From Pseudomonas leptonychotis (lineage in GTDB: Bacteria > Pseudomonadota > Gammaproteobacteria > Pseudomonadales > Pseudomonadaceae), in NCBI RefSeq assembly GCF_004920405.1, contig NZ_RFLV01000001.1, forward strand, positions 1,860,001 to 1,924,000: a DNA stretch of 64,000 nt, read 5' to 3'. This document shows, piece after piece, positions 1-9,290 of this stretch. The notes below the pieces were generated by a model, which was not told the origin of the DNA, did not search any database, and saw only the letters and a program-made list of their open reading frames with translations. Within the stretch, counting starts at the first letter, position 1; every line of letters starts with the position of its first letter. The position numbers and the translations under genes were made by a program.

Positions 1-99
1 CACTTCGATCTCGGCGCGCAGCTCTTCGCAGGGCTTTGGCGCGGCTAATACGCTGCTGCTGAGCAGGCCAAGCAGTACGGCAAGGGCGAATTTGTTCAT
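1..99 (-). CDS. DUF1161-like small secreted protein, N-terminal part
   Basis: Only the first 33 codons are inside the window. They begin at ATG (97-99) and read MNKFALAVLLGLL, a hydrophobic signal peptide ending in SVLAA, then PKPCEELRAEIEV. A signal peptide followed by a PCEEL(R/K)xEI segment is characteristic of the small periplasmic DUF1161 family of proteobacteria, whose function is unknown. The call rests on this short segment alone and the rest of the gene lies to the left of the window. Confidence 0.6.
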   Translation of the reverse strand, partial: MNKFALAVLLGLLSSSVLAAPKPCEELRAEIEV

Positions 100-163
100 G
101 GCATAGGTCCTTTTGCGTGAACAGAAATGACAGTCGTTGGAGTGCGTTTTAGCTACCTAAGTT

Positions 164-1210
164 CTAAGTACCTGGCGATAACGACGCCAGGATCTGCTGT
201 CGCTCGGCGGCGGGGCGTTTTCCTAACGCCGCGACGCGCTGATAAAAGTGTGGCCAGTTACGCCCGGTCTGCTCGAACAATGCAGCAAAGGCCGGCACCC
301 ATCGATCATAGAGGCCAAATGGCAGCAGCTTGGCGTTGTTGATCGGCGCATTGATCCAGTCATCGTAACGCCCGTTACCGCCCCACTCGCGCTTGCTTAG
401 CGCATGGTATTCGGCGCGCAGGCGGGTGAACTCCACCTGTTTTTCGCTGCGCATCTGCGCAGGCGGCAGTTCACTGGCATACAGCTGCTGCAGTCGTGTT
501 CGGCTGCTCAGTACCAGTGCAATAAACTGCTCGCGCTGCTGTTCGCCCTGCGGGTCGCTGGGTGGGAGGCCCTGTTTGGTGCGCCACTGGCGCAGGCCTT
601 CGTGTTCAACAAAACTGGCGAAGGATTCGTTGAAGGCGGTGTCGTCCGCGACATACAGCTGTTGGTGCGCCAGTTCGTGAAAAATCACCGCCACCAGGCG
701 CTCATCACTCCAGCGCAACATGGTGTTGAGGAGCGGGTCATCGAACCAGCCGAGGGTCGAGTACGCCTCAATACCGGCTTGATAGGTGTCCAGGCCCTGT
801 TGCTTGAGCAGCGCGGCGGCACCGCGCGCCCGAGCTTGGCTGTAAAAGCCGCGATAGGCCACACAACCGGCGATAGGGAAGCAGTGCAGCTCGGGCGACA
901 GAGAGAACTCTGGGGTGGCAAACACATTCCACACCACGAAAGGCCGCTGAATATCTGCGTACAGACGATAGCTATCGTTGTTTGGCAGGCTCAACTGAGC
1001 GCTGGCAAAAGTCCGCGCCTGCTGAGCCAGGGCCAGGCGCTGTTTGAGGCTGGGGTCGGTAGCCGGATTTTCTAACAGCCCGGCAATCGGTTCGCGTGCC
1101 TGCAGCAGCTGCAACTGTCCCTTGGCCAGGTGGCTGTAATAATCGAGGGTGCTGCACCCGCTCAGTAGCACCGTGGCGGTCAGCGCAAGCCAGCGTAGGG
1201 CGTCAGGCAT
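164..1210 (-). CDS. Predicted zinc aminopeptidase, lipoprotein (COG4324/DUF2265)
   Basis: 348 aa. The N-terminus is a lipoprotein signal peptide with lipobox LLSGC (Cys19), so the mature protein should be lipid-anchored in the envelope. A gluzincin zinc site HELAH lies at residues 178-182, followed by NESFASFVEHEG near 194-205, whose Glu is the likely third ligand. This arrangement fits the COG4324 predicted-aminopeptidase family (about 350 aa). It is transcribed away from the small lipoprotein gene at 1319. The substrate cannot be told from sequence. Confidence 0.85.
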   Translation of the reverse strand: MPDALRWLALTATVLLSGCSTLDYYSHLAKGQLQLLQAREPIAGLLENPATDPSLKQRLALAQQARTFASAQLSLPNNDSYRLYADIQRPFVVWNVFATPEFSLSPELHCFPIAGCVAYRGFYSQARARGAAALLKQQGLDTYQAGIEAYSTLGWFDDPLLNTMLRWSDERLVAVIFHELAHQQLYVADDTAFNESFASFVEHEGLRQWRTKQGLPPSDPQGEQQREQFIALVLSSRTRLQQLYASELPPAQMRSEKQVEFTRLRAEYHALSKREWGGNGRYDDWINAPINNAKLLPFGLYDRWVPAFAALFEQTGRNWPHFYQRVAALGKRPAAERQQILASLSPGT

Positions 1211-1318
1211 GAGGGTTACCCGTGATTGGTCAGGCAGCCACGCTAGCGCATCGGCTCGGCTGTCTCCAGCGCGAGATCGGCGTAGGCTATGGGTTGTGGC
1301 AATTTGTGGAGGTGTTTT

Positions 1319-1738
1319 ATGCGGTATTTGGCTTTGTTTGGCGCTGTGCTGGTGCTCAGTGCTTGCGCCTCACCCGTACCCTCACCTGATCCGAGTCAGG
1401 CCTGGGTTCAGCTGCGCAGTAATGCCGGCAGTTTGTTGATGGCAGACCGGCTCGATGGTCAGCGCTTGAATGATGGCCGCTACTTCCAGGTGCCCGTGGG
1501 GGCTCATGAGTTACAAGCGCGCTTTCAGTTTGAGGTGACCAATGGCGGTGGCCTGGATGGCGCAGACGAACCTCGGCAGGTGACCTGCGAGATTCGTCTG
1601 CGTTATGACAGCTTTGTGGCCGGTCAACGCTATCAGTTGGAGGCCAGGCCTTTGCAAATGAAAGCCCAGGCCTGGCTCTACGATGCCCAGCGCAATGTGC
1701 TGGCGCGCGGCAAGGTGCTACGTTGCGGCACCTTCTAA
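1319..1738 (+). CDS. Small hypothetical lipoprotein
   Basis: 139 aa. The start is ATG 1319, preceded by GGAGG about 8 nt upstream, which is preferred over the in-frame upstream start at 1289. The protein opens with MRYLALFGAVLVLSAC, a lipoprotein signal with Cys16. The mature part has no motif I recognise; it has a DGRYFQVPVG segment and a C-terminal pair of cysteines in a beta-rich pattern, suggestive of a small envelope domain that binds or coats. It is divergent from the aminopeptidase lipoprotein. Function unknown. Confidence 0.75.
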   Translation: MRYLALFGAVLVLSACASPVPSPDPSQAWVQLRSNAGSLLMADRLDGQRLNDGRYFQVPVGAHELQARFQFEVTNGGGLDGADEPRQVTCEIRLRYDSFVAGQRYQLEARPLQMKAQAWLYDAQRNVLARGKVLRCGTF

Positions 1739-1765
1739 TCGCGCGCACCTAAAGCGCGACGCGAA

Positions 1766-2191
1766 TCAGTTATCCAGCACGGCTTCCAGGGTGATTTCGG
1801 CGTTCAATACCTTGGAGACCGGGCAACCAGTCTTGGCCGTTTCCACGGCTTTTTCAAAAGCAGTGCGGTCCGCGCCGGGGATTTTCGCCCGCAAGGACAG
1901 GTGCACGGCGGTGATGGCAAAGCCACCGTCCTGTTTGTCGAGGGTCACTTCGGCGCGGGTTTCGATGCTTTCAGCGGTCATCCCGGCGTCGCCGAGCTCC
2001 TTGGACAGTGCCATGGAGAAACAGCCCGCGTGGGCTGCACCGAGCAGCTCTTCCGGGTTGCTGCCCGGTTGATCCTCAAAGCGGGTGTTAAAACCATAGG
2101 GCACCTTATTCAGTGCGCCGCTTTCGGTCGAAATCGTACCTTTGCCATCCTTGATGCCACCTTGCCAGTGGGCTGATGCTGTCTTCTTCAT
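1766..2191 (-). CDS. osmC: OsmC-family peroxiredoxin (organic hydroperoxide detoxification)
   Basis: 141 aa, close to the 143 aa of E. coli OsmC. OsmC enzymes reduce organic and fatty-acid hydroperoxides with a redox-active cysteine pair. Both cysteines are visible: Cys57 in HAGCFSM and Cys123 in TGCPVSK. The N-terminal MKKTASAHWQGGIKDGKG pattern is typical of the OsmC subfamily rather than Ohr. The ATG at 2191 was chosen because the 18 upstream in-frame residues do not resemble the family. Cytoplasmic; probably induced by osmotic or oxidative stress as in other bacteria, although no operator is evident here. Confidence 0.9.
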   Translation of the reverse strand: MKKTASAHWQGGIKDGKGTISTESGALNKVPYGFNTRFEDQPGSNPEELLGAAHAGCFSMALSKELGDAGMTAESIETRAEVTLDKQDGGFAITAVHLSLRAKIPGADRTAFEKAVETAKTGCPVSKVLNAEITLEAVLDN

Positions 2192-2260
2192 CGGGCGTCT
2201 CCTGCATGTGGGTGATAGGGTTGAGAGCCGGGTCGGGCGGCACAAGTTCGAAAATAAGTC

Positions 2261-2405
2261 CTAACAGGCAGTTGAAAACGTAGGCGAGGCCGGCAAGACA
2301 AGGCAAAAACGGCCGAAAAAGCGGAGTTTACTGTTGTAAATGAGCATTTTGAGGCCGTTTTTAACGCAGGATTGCCAACGTAGGTAGTTTTCAACAGCCT
2401 GTTAG
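2261..2405. mobile_element. MITE-like palindromic element, 145 bp
   Basis: The segment begins CTAACAGGCAGTTGAAAAC and ends GTTTTCAACAGCCTGTTAG, which are inverted copies of each other with one mismatch. Inside lie further arms AAAAACGGCC and GGCCGTTTTT, so the whole unit can fold into a long imperfect hairpin. There is no ORF. It looks like a non-autonomous transposon relic; GGCTGTTGAAAA-type termini occur on several insertion sequences, but I cannot assign a family. The right tip supplies the TAA stop of the neighbouring monooxygenase gene. Confidence 0.75.
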
Positions 2406-3397
2406 CGCATTTGCGCGACCAACTCGAAGGCATGCAAACGGTCGGCGAAGTCGTACAGGTCGCAGGTAAAGATCAGCTCATCGGCGCCGGTTTGCTCCAG
2501 CAGCATTTCCAAGCGCGCGCGGACTTTATCCGGGCCGCCGATCATGGCCATGCCGAGGAAGCCGCTCACCGCTTCTTTCTCATGCGGTAACCACAGCCCC
2601 TGCATGCTGGTTACCGGTGGTTTCTGCACCAAGCTCTGGCCGCGTAGCAGGGCGAGAATGCGCTGGTAGGCTGAGGTGGCCAGGTATTCGGCGTGCTCAT
2701 CGCTGTCGGCGGCAATCAACGGTACGCCGAGCATCACGTACGGCTTGTCGAGCACCGTAGATGGCTTGAAGTGGTTGCGGTAGACGCGGATCGCCTCATG
2801 CATATAACGCGGCGCGAAGTGTGAGGCGAAGGCGTAAGGAAGGCCTTTTTCGCCGGCCAGCTGGGCGCTGAACAGGCTGGAGCCGAGCAACCAGATCGGC
2901 ACATTGGTGCCGGTGCCAGGCATGGCAATCACCCGTTGATCCGGCGTGCGTGGGCCGAGGTAACGCTGCAGCTCTTCAACATCAGCGGGGAAGTCATCGG
3001 CGCTGCCAATGCGGTCGCGGCGCAGGGCTTGGGCGGTGAACTGATCCGCCCCTGGCGCACGACCCAGCCCCAGTTCAATGCGGCCCGGATACAGAGTGGC
3101 CAGGGTGCCGAACTGCTCGGCGATCACCAAGGGGGCGTGGTTGGGCAGCATCACGCCGCCCGAGCCCAAACGGATGCTCGATGTGCCGGCTGCCAGATAA
3201 CCGAGCAACACCGAGGTGGCCGCGCTGGCGATGCCATCCATATTGTGGTGCTCGGCCACCCAGAAACGCTCGAAGCCCAGGCGCTCGACATGCTGCGCCA
3301 GTGCCAGCGAGTTATGCAGGGCCTGGGCAGCGTTACCGTCGTCGCGAATCGGCGCGAGATCGAGGGTGGAAAATTTGCTCTGTGCGAGTGCGTTCAT
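2402..3397 (-). CDS. LLM-class flavin-dependent monooxygenase (luciferase-like)
   Basis: 331 aa from ATG 3397; 45 further codons are open upstream but do not look like the family, which normally starts at [16 protein letters not shown]. The fold is the bacterial-luciferase TIM barrel: [26 protein letters not shown] near the N-terminus and [11 protein letters not shown] are hallmark motifs of the COG2141 group related to E. coli YhbW. Such enzymes use reduced flavin from a separate reductase; the substrate here is unknown. The stop codon is contributed by the inverted terminus of the MITE-like element at 2261-2405, so the last residues may have been altered by the insertion. Confidence 0.88.
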   Translation of the reverse strand: MNALAQSKFSTLDLAPIRDDGNAAQALHNSLALAQHVERLGFERFWVAEHHNMDGIASAATSVLLGYLAAGTSSIRLGSGGVMLPNHAPLVIAEQFGTLATLYPGRIELGLGRAPGADQFTAQALRRDRIGSADDFPADVEELQRYLGPRTPDQRVIAMPGTGTNVPIWLLGSSLFSAQLAGEKGLPYAFASHFAPRYMHEAIRVYRNHFKPSTVLDKPYVMLGVPLIAADSDEHAEYLATSAYQRILALLRGQSLVQKPPVTSMQGLWLPHEKEAVSGFLGMAMIGGPDKVRARLEMLLEQTGADELIFTCDLYDFADRLHAFELVAQMR

Positions 3398-3573
3398 CGG
3401 CCCTGCCTGATTAATTTCCGTTGCATGGGCGCGTTGATACGCCAATACCTGAGTTAGATAGTGGGGTTGGTTCAGCGGATTCCAAGGGCCGAGGATGTTT
3501 GTCGGGCAGGCGGTGTTGTGTGGCGTGTGCAACCGGGCCGCCGCTATGCAGTGGCCAGGTTGCTTGGCGTAAG

Positions 3574-3789
3574 CTAGCTGTTGCTCATGCGAAAGCCGAT
3601 TTTCAGGGTGACCTGGTAATGGCCGACCTTGCCGTCGACGATATGCCCGCGGGTTTCCGTTACTTCAAACCATTCCAGGTGGCGTATGGATTTGGCCGCT
3701 TCGGCCAGGGCGTTGTTGATCGCTTCCTCGATAGTGTTTTTCGAGGAACCGACGATTTCGATTTTCTTGTACGTATGGTGATCGGACAT
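3574..3789 (-). CDS. Dodecin-family flavin-binding protein
   Basis: 71 aa, the normal dodecin length. Dodecins form hollow dodecamers that store or buffer flavins. The diagnostic pattern is present: [37 protein letters not shown], with the Trp that stacks on flavin, then [23 protein letters not shown]. The start at 3789 has a GGGAG ribosome site and removes 12 residues of the longer frame. The gene is monocistronic, lying between the monooxygenase and trpI. The link between a flavin store and a flavin-dependent monooxygenase next door is only suggestive. Confidence 0.92.
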   Translation of the reverse strand: MSDHHTYKKIEIVGSSKNTIEEAINNALAEAAKSIRHLEWFEVTETRGHIVDGKVGHYQVTLKIGFRMSNS

Positions 3790-3899
3790 TGCAGCTCTCC
3801 CAGGTGACTGAACAGGGGGGTTCATGTAATGAGTCCTGCCCGTGAACGTTAAAGTTCAGATTAGTCGCACTTGGGCTGCCTGGTTGTCGGTGCTGGCCG

Positions 3900-4787
3900 T
3901 TAGCGCTCCAGCTCCTTGCGCAGCCACTGCGCCAAGTGTTCGGCGCGGCCATCGCGGCTGCGTATCGGCACCCAAAGTGCCAAGCGTGCGGAGGTTTCGA
4001 CAAAGCCCCAGGGCGCAACCAGACGACCGCCTGCCAGGTCATCGGCTACCAGTTGTTGCGGCGCGATGGCCACACCGAGGCCGGCAGCGGCGGCTTCCAG
4101 TAGGTAGTACAAATGTTCGAAGCCTTGACCAAGTTTTAAGGCTGAGCCATCCAGGTCATTACTGCTGGCCCAACTGGGCCAGGCCTGGGGGCGCGAACTG
4201 GTGTGCAACAGCGGCTCGCTCAGCAGCAGGGCGGCTGGTGCTTGATGCAGCTCGGTGAAGCGGCTGTAACGTGGGCTCAGCACCGGGCCGATGCGTTCGG
4301 CGGCCAGTTCGAATACCTGCATGTCGGCGGGCCAGGGCGGCTCGGCAAACCAGAGGGTGGCATCGACCCCGGCGCGGCGCGGGTCCAGCTCGCCTTCACT
4401 GGCCGACAGTTGCAGGCGCAGTTCCGGTAACTCGCGGTTAAGCCGATCCAGGCGCGGAATAAACCAGCGCGCCAGCAAGCTGCCCGGGCAGGCCAGCACA
4501 AAGGGGGCGTCGGCCTGGCCCTGCTGCAGCTCGGCGCAGAGCGTGCGCAGTCGCTCGAATGCTTCGCTGCTGGCATCGCGCAGGCGCAGGCCGGAATCTG
4601 TGAGTTTAAGGCCACGACCATCTTTGCTGAACAGCGCCAGGCCTAGGTGTTCTTCCAATGTGCGAATTTGCCGGCTGACAGCCCCATGAGTGACATGCAG
4701 CTCGGCCGCTGCCAGGCTGACGCTGCTCAGGCGCGCGGCTGCTTCAAAGGCACGCAACGCATTAAGTGGAGGAAGATTGTGGCTCAT
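3900..4787 (-). CDS. trpI: LysR-type activator of trpBA
   Basis: 295 aa LysR-type regulator. The N-terminal helix-turn-helix spans roughly residues 6-65 ([19 protein letters not shown], then [18 protein letters not shown]); the rest is the effector-binding domain. It lies divergent from trpBA with start codons 135 bp apart, the arrangement known for TrpI in Pseudomonas. There TrpI activates trpBA when indole-3-glycerol phosphate accumulates. Identification rests on family plus this neighbourhood, which is highly specific. Confidence 0.92.
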   Translation of the reverse strand: MSHNLPPLNALRAFEAAARLSSVSLAAAELHVTHGAVSRQIRTLEEHLGLALFSKDGRGLKLTDSGLRLRDASSEAFERLRTLCAELQQGQADAPFVLACPGSLLARWFIPRLDRLNRELPELRLQLSASEGELDPRRAGVDATLWFAEPPWPADMQVFELAAERIGPVLSPRYSRFTELHQAPAALLLSEPLLHTSSRPQAWPSWASSNDLDGSALKLGQGFEHLYYLLEAAAAGLGVAIAPQQLVADDLAGGRLVAPWGFVETSARLALWVPIRSRDGRAEHLAQWLRKELER

Positions 4788-4809
4788 GTGTGAGTTTTCC
4801 TAACATATC

Positions 4810-4854
4810 AAGGCGATCTTATCGCTTTTGTCGTGCGCGCCACAGCTTTATCCT
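4810..4854 (+). promoter_or_regulatory. Candidate TrpI operator and trpBA promoter
   Basis: In the trpI-trpB gap, AAGGCGAT (4810-4817) and ATCGCTTT (4821-4828) form a near-perfect dyad separated by CTT, a plausible LysR-type binding site. A -10-like TATCCT follows at 4849-4854 with only a poor -35 (TTTTGT, 4826-4831, 17-bp spacing) that overlaps the dyad, as expected of an activator-dependent promoter. Assigning it to TrpI is inference from position. Confidence 0.5.
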
Positions 4855-4922
4855 GTGCCCATTGCCGTAGAGGAGTGGGTGATACCCGCGCACTACAGCT
4901 CCACTTTCCCAAGGAGAACGCC

Positions 4923-6134
4923 ATGACTTCCTTCCGCGCTGGCCCTGATGCCAACGGCCTGTTCGGCTCGTTCGGTGGCCAATACGTTGCCGAAACCCTG
5001 ATGCCGCTGATCCACGACTTGGCCGCCGAATACGAGAAGGCCAAGCTCGACCCCGAGTTTGAGAAGGAGCTGGCTTACTTCCAGCGTGATTTCGTTGGTC
5101 GTCCCAGCCCGCTGTATTTCGCTGAGCGGCTGACCGAGATGTGCGGCGGCGCGAAAATCTACTTCAAGCGTGAAGAGCTGAATCACACCGGCGCGCACAA
5201 GATCAACAACTGCATCGGCCAGGTGTTGCTGGCCAAGCGCATGGGCAAGAAACGCATCATTGCCGAGACGGGCGCGGGCATGCACGGCGTGGCTACCGCC
5301 ACCGTGGCGGCGCGCTTCGGCATGGAATGCGTGATCTTTATGGGCAGCACCGATATCCATCGCCAGCATGCCAACGTGCTCCGTATGAAGCTGATGGGCG
5401 CCACCGTGATTCCGGTAGTCGCCGGCACCGGCACGCTCAAGGATGCGATGAACGAAGCCCTGCGCGACTGGGTGACTAACGTCGACAGCACGTTCTACAT
5501 GATCGGCACCGTGGCCGGTCCACACCCGTACCCGGCGATGGTGCGCGACTTCCAGGCCGTCATCGGCAAGGAAACCCGCGATCAGATGCTGGCCCAGGAA
5601 GGCCGCCTGCCCGACAGCCTGATTGCCTGCATCGGCGGTGGCTCGAATGCCATCGGCCTGTATCACCCCTTCCTTGACGACAAGGACGTGAAGATCATTG
5701 GCGTTGAAGCTGCCGGCCATGGCATCGAAACCGGCAAGCATGCGGCCAGCCTGAATGGCGGCGTGCCGGGCGTGCTGCACGGTAACCGCACCTTCTTGCT
5801 GCAGAACGACGACGGCCAGATCATCGACGCCCACTCGATCTCCGCCGGCCTCGATTACCCGGGCATCGGCCCAGAGCATGCCTGGTTGCATGAGGTTGGC
5901 CGCGTCGAGTACACCTCAGTGACTGATCACGAAGCCTTGGAAGCCTTCCATATTTGCTGCCGCCAGGAGGGCATTATCCCGGCCCTGGAAACCGCCCACG
6001 CATTGGCTGAAGTGTTCAAACGCGCGCCCAAACTGCCCAAGGATCATCTGATGGTGGTCAACCTGTCCGGGCGTGGCGACAAAGACATGCAAACCATCGT
6101 GCACCACATGGAACAACAGGAGAAGCACGCATGA
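4923..6134 (+). CDS. trpB: Tryptophan synthase beta chain
   Basis: 403 aa. TrpB condenses indole with L-serine to give tryptophan, using pyridoxal phosphate, in a complex with TrpA. Visible features are the PLP lysine in HTGAHKINN (Lys93), the phosphate-binding GGGSNAIG loop, and the N-terminal [17 protein letters not shown] block. The start at 4923 follows AAGGAG; an upstream open stretch from 4833 lies in the promoter region. The stop overlaps the trpA start in ATGA (6131-6134), indicating translational coupling. Regulated by TrpI encoded divergently. Confidence 0.98.
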   Translation: MTSFRAGPDANGLFGSFGGQYVAETLMPLIHDLAAEYEKAKLDPEFEKELAYFQRDFVGRPSPLYFAERLTEMCGGAKIYFKREELNHTGAHKINNCIGQVLLAKRMGKKRIIAETGAGMHGVATATVAARFGMECVIFMGSTDIHRQHANVLRMKLMGATVIPVVAGTGTLKDAMNEALRDWVTNVDSTFYMIGTVAGPHPYPAMVRDFQAVIGKETRDQMLAQEGRLPDSLIACIGGGSNAIGLYHPFLDDKDVKIIGVEAAGHGIETGKHAASLNGGVPGVLHGNRTFLLQNDDGQIIDAHSISAGLDYPGIGPEHAWLHEVGRVEYTSVTDHEALEAFHICCRQEGIIPALETAHALAEVFKRAPKLPKDHLMVVNLSGRGDKDMQTIVHHMEQQEKHA

Positions 6135-6940
6135 GCCGCCTACAGAGCCGCTTTGCCGAGCTGAAACAACAGAACCGCGCCGCGCTGGTGACCTTTGTCA
6201 CTGCTGGTGATCCGAACTACGACGCCTCCCTGGCCATTCTCAAGGGGCTGCCGGCAGCTGGCGCCGATGTGATCGAGCTGGGCATGCCCTTCACCGACCC
6301 AATGGCCGACGGCCCGGCGATCCAGCTGGCAAACATCCGCGCCCTAGACGGTGGCCAGGACCTGGCGAAAACCCTGCAGATGGTTCGTGAGTTCCGTGAA
6401 GGCGAGCAGGTCACGCCGCTGGTGTTGATGGGCTATTTCAACCCCATTCACAAATACGGCGTGGCGCGCTTTATTGCCGAGGCCAAGGAATCGGGTGTCG
6501 ACGGCCTTATCGTCGTCGACCTGCCGCCAGAGCATAACGTCGACCTGTGCGATCCGGCCCAGGCTGCCGGCCTCGACTTTATCCGCCTGACCACCCCGAC
6601 CACCGACGACAAGCGCTTGCCCAAGGTACTCAACGGCAGTTCTGGCTTCGTTTACTACGTCTCGGTAGCCGGCGTGACCGGTGCCGGCTCGGCCACCTTG
6701 GATCACGTCGAGCAGGCTGTTACTCGTTTGCGTCGTCACACTGATCTGCCGCTGTGCATCGGCTTCGGTATCCGCACCCCGGAACACGCTGCAACCATCG
6801 CCCGCTTGGCTGAAGGCGTAGTGGTTGGCTCGGCGCTGATCGACCAGATCGCCAATGCCAGCAGTAACGAGCAGGCGGTGGAGGGCGTGCTGAGCCTGTG
6901 TGCAGCGCTGGCTGAAGGCGTGCGCGGCGCGCGTGGTTAA
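6131..6940 (+). CDS. trpA: Tryptophan synthase alpha chain
   Basis: 269 aa. TrpA cleaves indole-3-glycerol phosphate to indole, which is channelled to TrpB. The catalytic Glu49 ([10 protein letters not shown]) and Asp60 (MADGPAIQ) are both in place, as are the phosphate-binding segment [11 protein letters not shown] and the VVGSALI strand of the TIM barrel. Second gene of trpBA, overlapping trpB by 4 nt. No clear rho-independent terminator follows; the palindromes at 7025-7165 come next. Confidence 0.98.
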   Translation: MSRLQSRFAELKQQNRAALVTFVTAGDPNYDASLAILKGLPAAGADVIELGMPFTDPMADGPAIQLANIRALDGGQDLAKTLQMVREFREGEQVTPLVLMGYFNPIHKYGVARFIAEAKESGVDGLIVVDLPPEHNVDLCDPAQAAGLDFIRLTTPTTDDKRLPKVLNGSSGFVYYVSVAGVTGAGSATLDHVEQAVTRLRRHTDLPLCIGFGIRTPEHAATIARLAEGVVVGSALIDQIANASSNEQAVEGVLSLCAALAEGVRGARG

Positions 6941-7024
6941 CCGCGACTGACGAAGAGCAGGCAGGTTCCGCAGACCTTAATGCTCTGTAGGTTTTCTGCT
7001 TATTCACGAGGTCTGCAACTGCGT

Positions 7025-7054
7025 GCGGTGGATGACGCTTCATCCATCCACCGC
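7025..7054. repeat. Palindromic repeat (GCGGTGGATG/CATCCACCGC)
   Basis: GCGGTGGATG ... CATCCACCGC can pair around an ACGCTTCATC loop. A diverged relative (GGTGGATGGCGCTTTATCCAACC) occurs at 60878-60900, so it belongs to a dispersed extragenic repeat family. It may also act as a transcript end for trpBA. Confidence 0.6.
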
Positions 7055-7100
7055 TGCATGGGCGGATGAAAACAGCGGCATTCACCCTACATCGCTCTGA

Positions 7101-7165
7101 TAGCCCGGATGCAATCCGGGAACATTTATTGTGTGTAAAACCGTTCCCGGATTTCATCCGGGCTA
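7101..7165. repeat. REP-like inverted repeat (TAGCCCGGAT type)
   Basis: TAGCCCGGATGCAATCCGGGAAC is followed, after about 20 nt, by GTTCCCGGATTTCATCCGGGCTA, its near-perfect reverse complement. Weaker outer arms (CACCCTAC / GTAGGGTAG) extend the palindrome on both sides. Extragenic repeats of this kind are common in Pseudomonas. The whole 290-bp gap 6941-7230 holds only this, the palindrome at 7025, and the TetR gene leader. Confidence 0.7.
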
Positions 7166-7230
7166 CGGGTTCGGTGTAGGGTAGGCGGCGAAATATCATC
7201 CGGCCCTATTTTCTTGCTCCGAGTCTCGCC

Positions 7231-7863
7231 ATGTCACGCCCACTTGTTGCTCGTAAACCCCGCGCCAGTAGTCAGAGCCGTATTGCCGGGATTCTTGCCG
7301 CCGCTCGCGAGTTGTTGGCCGAGCAGGGCGTTGCCAGCTTGTCGATCTACAGCGTGGCCGAGCGCGCGCAGATCCCGCCATCTTCGGTGTATCACTTCTT
7401 CGCCAGCGTGCCGGCGTTGCTCGAAGCGTTGACGGCGGATATTCACGCTGCCTTCTGCGCCTGTTTGCAGGAACCGATCGAGCATGACTCGCTACGCGAT
7501 TGGCGCGACCTGTCGCGGCTGGTCGAGCAGCGCATGTTGGATATCTACGCCGCCGATGCCGCTGCGCGCCAGCTGATTCTGGCCCAACACGGTCTGGCTG
7601 AAGTGACTCAGGCCGATCGCCAGCACGACATTGAGTTGGGGCAGGCCATGCAGGTGTTGTTCGACCGTCACTTTCCCCTGCCGCAGTTGCCGGAGGATGT
7701 GGATGTGTTCGCTTTGGCGATGGAGCTGGGTGATCGGGTGTACGCGCGTTCTGTGCAGTTGCACGGCGAAATCACCCCGCGCATGGCCGAGGAAGGCATG
7801 CGCGTGTTTGATGCTTATCTCAGTCTTTATCTGCCACCCCATCTACCAAAAAGGGCGCTATAA
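7231..7863 (+). CDS. TetR-family transcriptional regulator
   Basis: 210 aa. The N-terminal helix-turn-helix (residues about 14-60) reads SRIAGILAAARELLAEQGVASLSIYSVAERAQIPPSSVYHFFASVPALLEAL, the standard TetR pattern. The C-terminal ligand domain has no assignable specificity. There is no obvious target gene next to it: trpA is upstream on the same strand and argA converges from downstream. Its TAA stop lies in the loop of the terminator at 7848-7875, so gene and terminator are fully packed. Confidence 0.88.
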   Translation: MSRPLVARKPRASSQSRIAGILAAARELLAEQGVASLSIYSVAERAQIPPSSVYHFFASVPALLEALTADIHAAFCACLQEPIEHDSLRDWRDLSRLVEQRMLDIYAADAAARQLILAQHGLAEVTQADRQHDIELGQAMQVLFDRHFPLPQLPEDVDVFALAMELGDRVYARSVQLHGEITPRMAEEGMRVFDAYLSLYLPPHLPKRAL

Positions 7864-7875
7864 GCGCCCTTTTTT
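7848..7875. terminator. Bidirectional rho-independent terminator between tetR and argA
   Basis: AAAAAGGGCGC and GCGCCCTTTTTT form an 11-bp stem with A-tract and T-tract, working for both convergent genes. The TetR stop codon (7861-7863) is inside the loop. Confidence 0.9.
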
Positions 7876-7892
7876 GTCTGGGTTCAATCCGC

Positions 7893-9191
7893 TCAAAGCG
7901 TCTTTTCAAACACCTGCGAATTGCGTTGGAAGTTGTACAGCGAGGCGCGGGCCGCGGGTAGGCGGTCGACGCTGCTGAGTTCGAAGCCGCGTTCGCGGAA
8001 CCAGTGAGCGGTGCGCGTGGTGAGCACGAACAGGGTTTTTAGTCCTTGGGCGCGGGCACGCTCTTCAATGCGCTCAAGCAGTTCGTCACCACGGCCACCA
8101 TGGCGATAGGCGGGGTTGACGGCCAGGCACGCTAGCTCACCAAAATCAGAATCGGCAATCTGGTACAGCGCGGCGCAGGCAATGATCAGGCCTTCACGTT
8201 CGACGATGCTGAATTGCTCGATCTCGCGCTCCAGCACCTCCCGTGAACGGCGTACCAGAATGCCCTGGTCTTCCAGCGGGGTGATCAATTCCATCAGCCC
8301 ACCGACATCTTCGATGGTTGCTTCGCGCAGCGATTCGAATTGCTCCTGTGCCACCAAGGTGCCGTTACCTGTGCGGGTGAAGAGCTCGCTGAGCAACGCA
8401 CCGTCCTCGGTATAGCTGACGATATGGCTGCGCCGCACCCCGGCTTTGCAGGCCTCGGCCGCGGCATCGAGCAATTCTGCCTGGTAGCTGCTGCCCAAAC
8501 GTTGCAGGTGCGCCGGTACCTGTTGTGGGCGCAGCTCACGGACCAGTTTGCCGCTCTCATCGAGCAGGCCACATTCGGCGCCAAACAGCAGCAGCTTGTC
8601 GGCATCCAGATCAATCGCCGCACGGGTAGCGACGTCTTCGCAGGCCAGGTTGAAAATCTCTCCGGTGGGCGAGTAACCCAGCGGCGACAGCAGCACGATG
8701 CTGCGCTCATCCAGCTGACGATTAATGCCTTTGCGGTCGATACGCCGCACTTCGCCGGTGTGGTGGTAGTCGACGCCATCCACCACGCCAATCGGTCGTG
8801 CGGTGACAAAGTTGCCGCTGGTGATGCGCAGGCGTGAGCCCTGCATCGGTGAGCGCGCCATGTCCATCGACAGGCGTGCTTCGATGGCGATGCGCAGGTG
8901 GCCGACAGCGTCGATCACACACTCCAGGGCGGGGCTGTCGGTGATCCGCAGGTCGCGGTGATAACGCGGCGTCAGGCCGTTTGTCGCCAGGCGTGCTTCG
9001 ATTTGCGGGCGTGAACCGTGCACCAGCACCAGGCGTACGCCGAGGCTGTGCAGCAGCACCAGGTCGTGAACGATATTGCCGAAATTCGGGTGGGCAACGC
9101 CCTCGCCCGGCAACATCACCACAAAGGTGCAGTCGCGGTGGGCGTTGATATAGGGCGAAGCGTGGCGAAGCCAGTTGACGTGGTCGTGCAT
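7893..9191 (-). CDS. argA: N-acetylglutamate synthase
   Basis: 432 aa, identical in length to the P. aeruginosa enzyme. ArgA makes N-acetylglutamate from glutamate and acetyl-CoA, the first arginine step. An amino-acid-kinase-like regulatory domain fills the N-terminal two thirds (LVLVHGSRPQIEARL near residue 55), and a GNAT acetyltransferase domain lies at the C-terminus (LACLAVNPAYRHGGRGDELL, acetyl-CoA binding). argE lies 99 bp upstream on the same strand. Feedback inhibition by arginine is expected from the family. Confidence 0.95.
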   Translation of the reverse strand: MHDHVNWLRHASPYINAHRDCTFVVMLPGEGVAHPNFGNIVHDLVLLHSLGVRLVLVHGSRPQIEARLATNGLTPRYHRDLRITDSPALECVIDAVGHLRIAIEARLSMDMARSPMQGSRLRITSGNFVTARPIGVVDGVDYHHTGEVRRIDRKGINRQLDERSIVLLSPLGYSPTGEIFNLACEDVATRAAIDLDADKLLLFGAECGLLDESGKLVRELRPQQVPAHLQRLGSSYQAELLDAAAEACKAGVRRSHIVSYTEDGALLSELFTRTGNGTLVAQEQFESLREATIEDVGGLMELITPLEDQGILVRRSREVLEREIEQFSIVEREGLIIACAALYQIADSDFGELACLAVNPAYRHGGRGDELLERIEERARAQGLKTLFVLTTRTAHWFRERGFELSSVDRLPAARASLYNFQRNSQVFEKTL

Positions 9192-9290
9192 TGCGTGAGG
9201 AACCTGTGTTGAGTGAAGAACGCATGAGGGGGCGCTGGCGCGCCGGACGAGGCAGCCGGGAGCGGTTTTATCGTCGCAGTAGGGGCAGCA

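Noticed and set aside
404..1075. Plus-strand ORF of 223 codons opposite the aminopeptidase gene
   Set aside because: A high-GC shadow of the metallopeptidase frame, which has a lipobox and zinc motif; the antisense product shows neither domain nor signal.
4893..5891. Long antisense ORF opposite trpB (332 codons)
   Set aside because: It mirrors the codon structure of trpB, has no start context, and its His/Ala/Val-rich product resembles no protein. Similar antisense shadows lie over spuD, spuE, spuF and amt.
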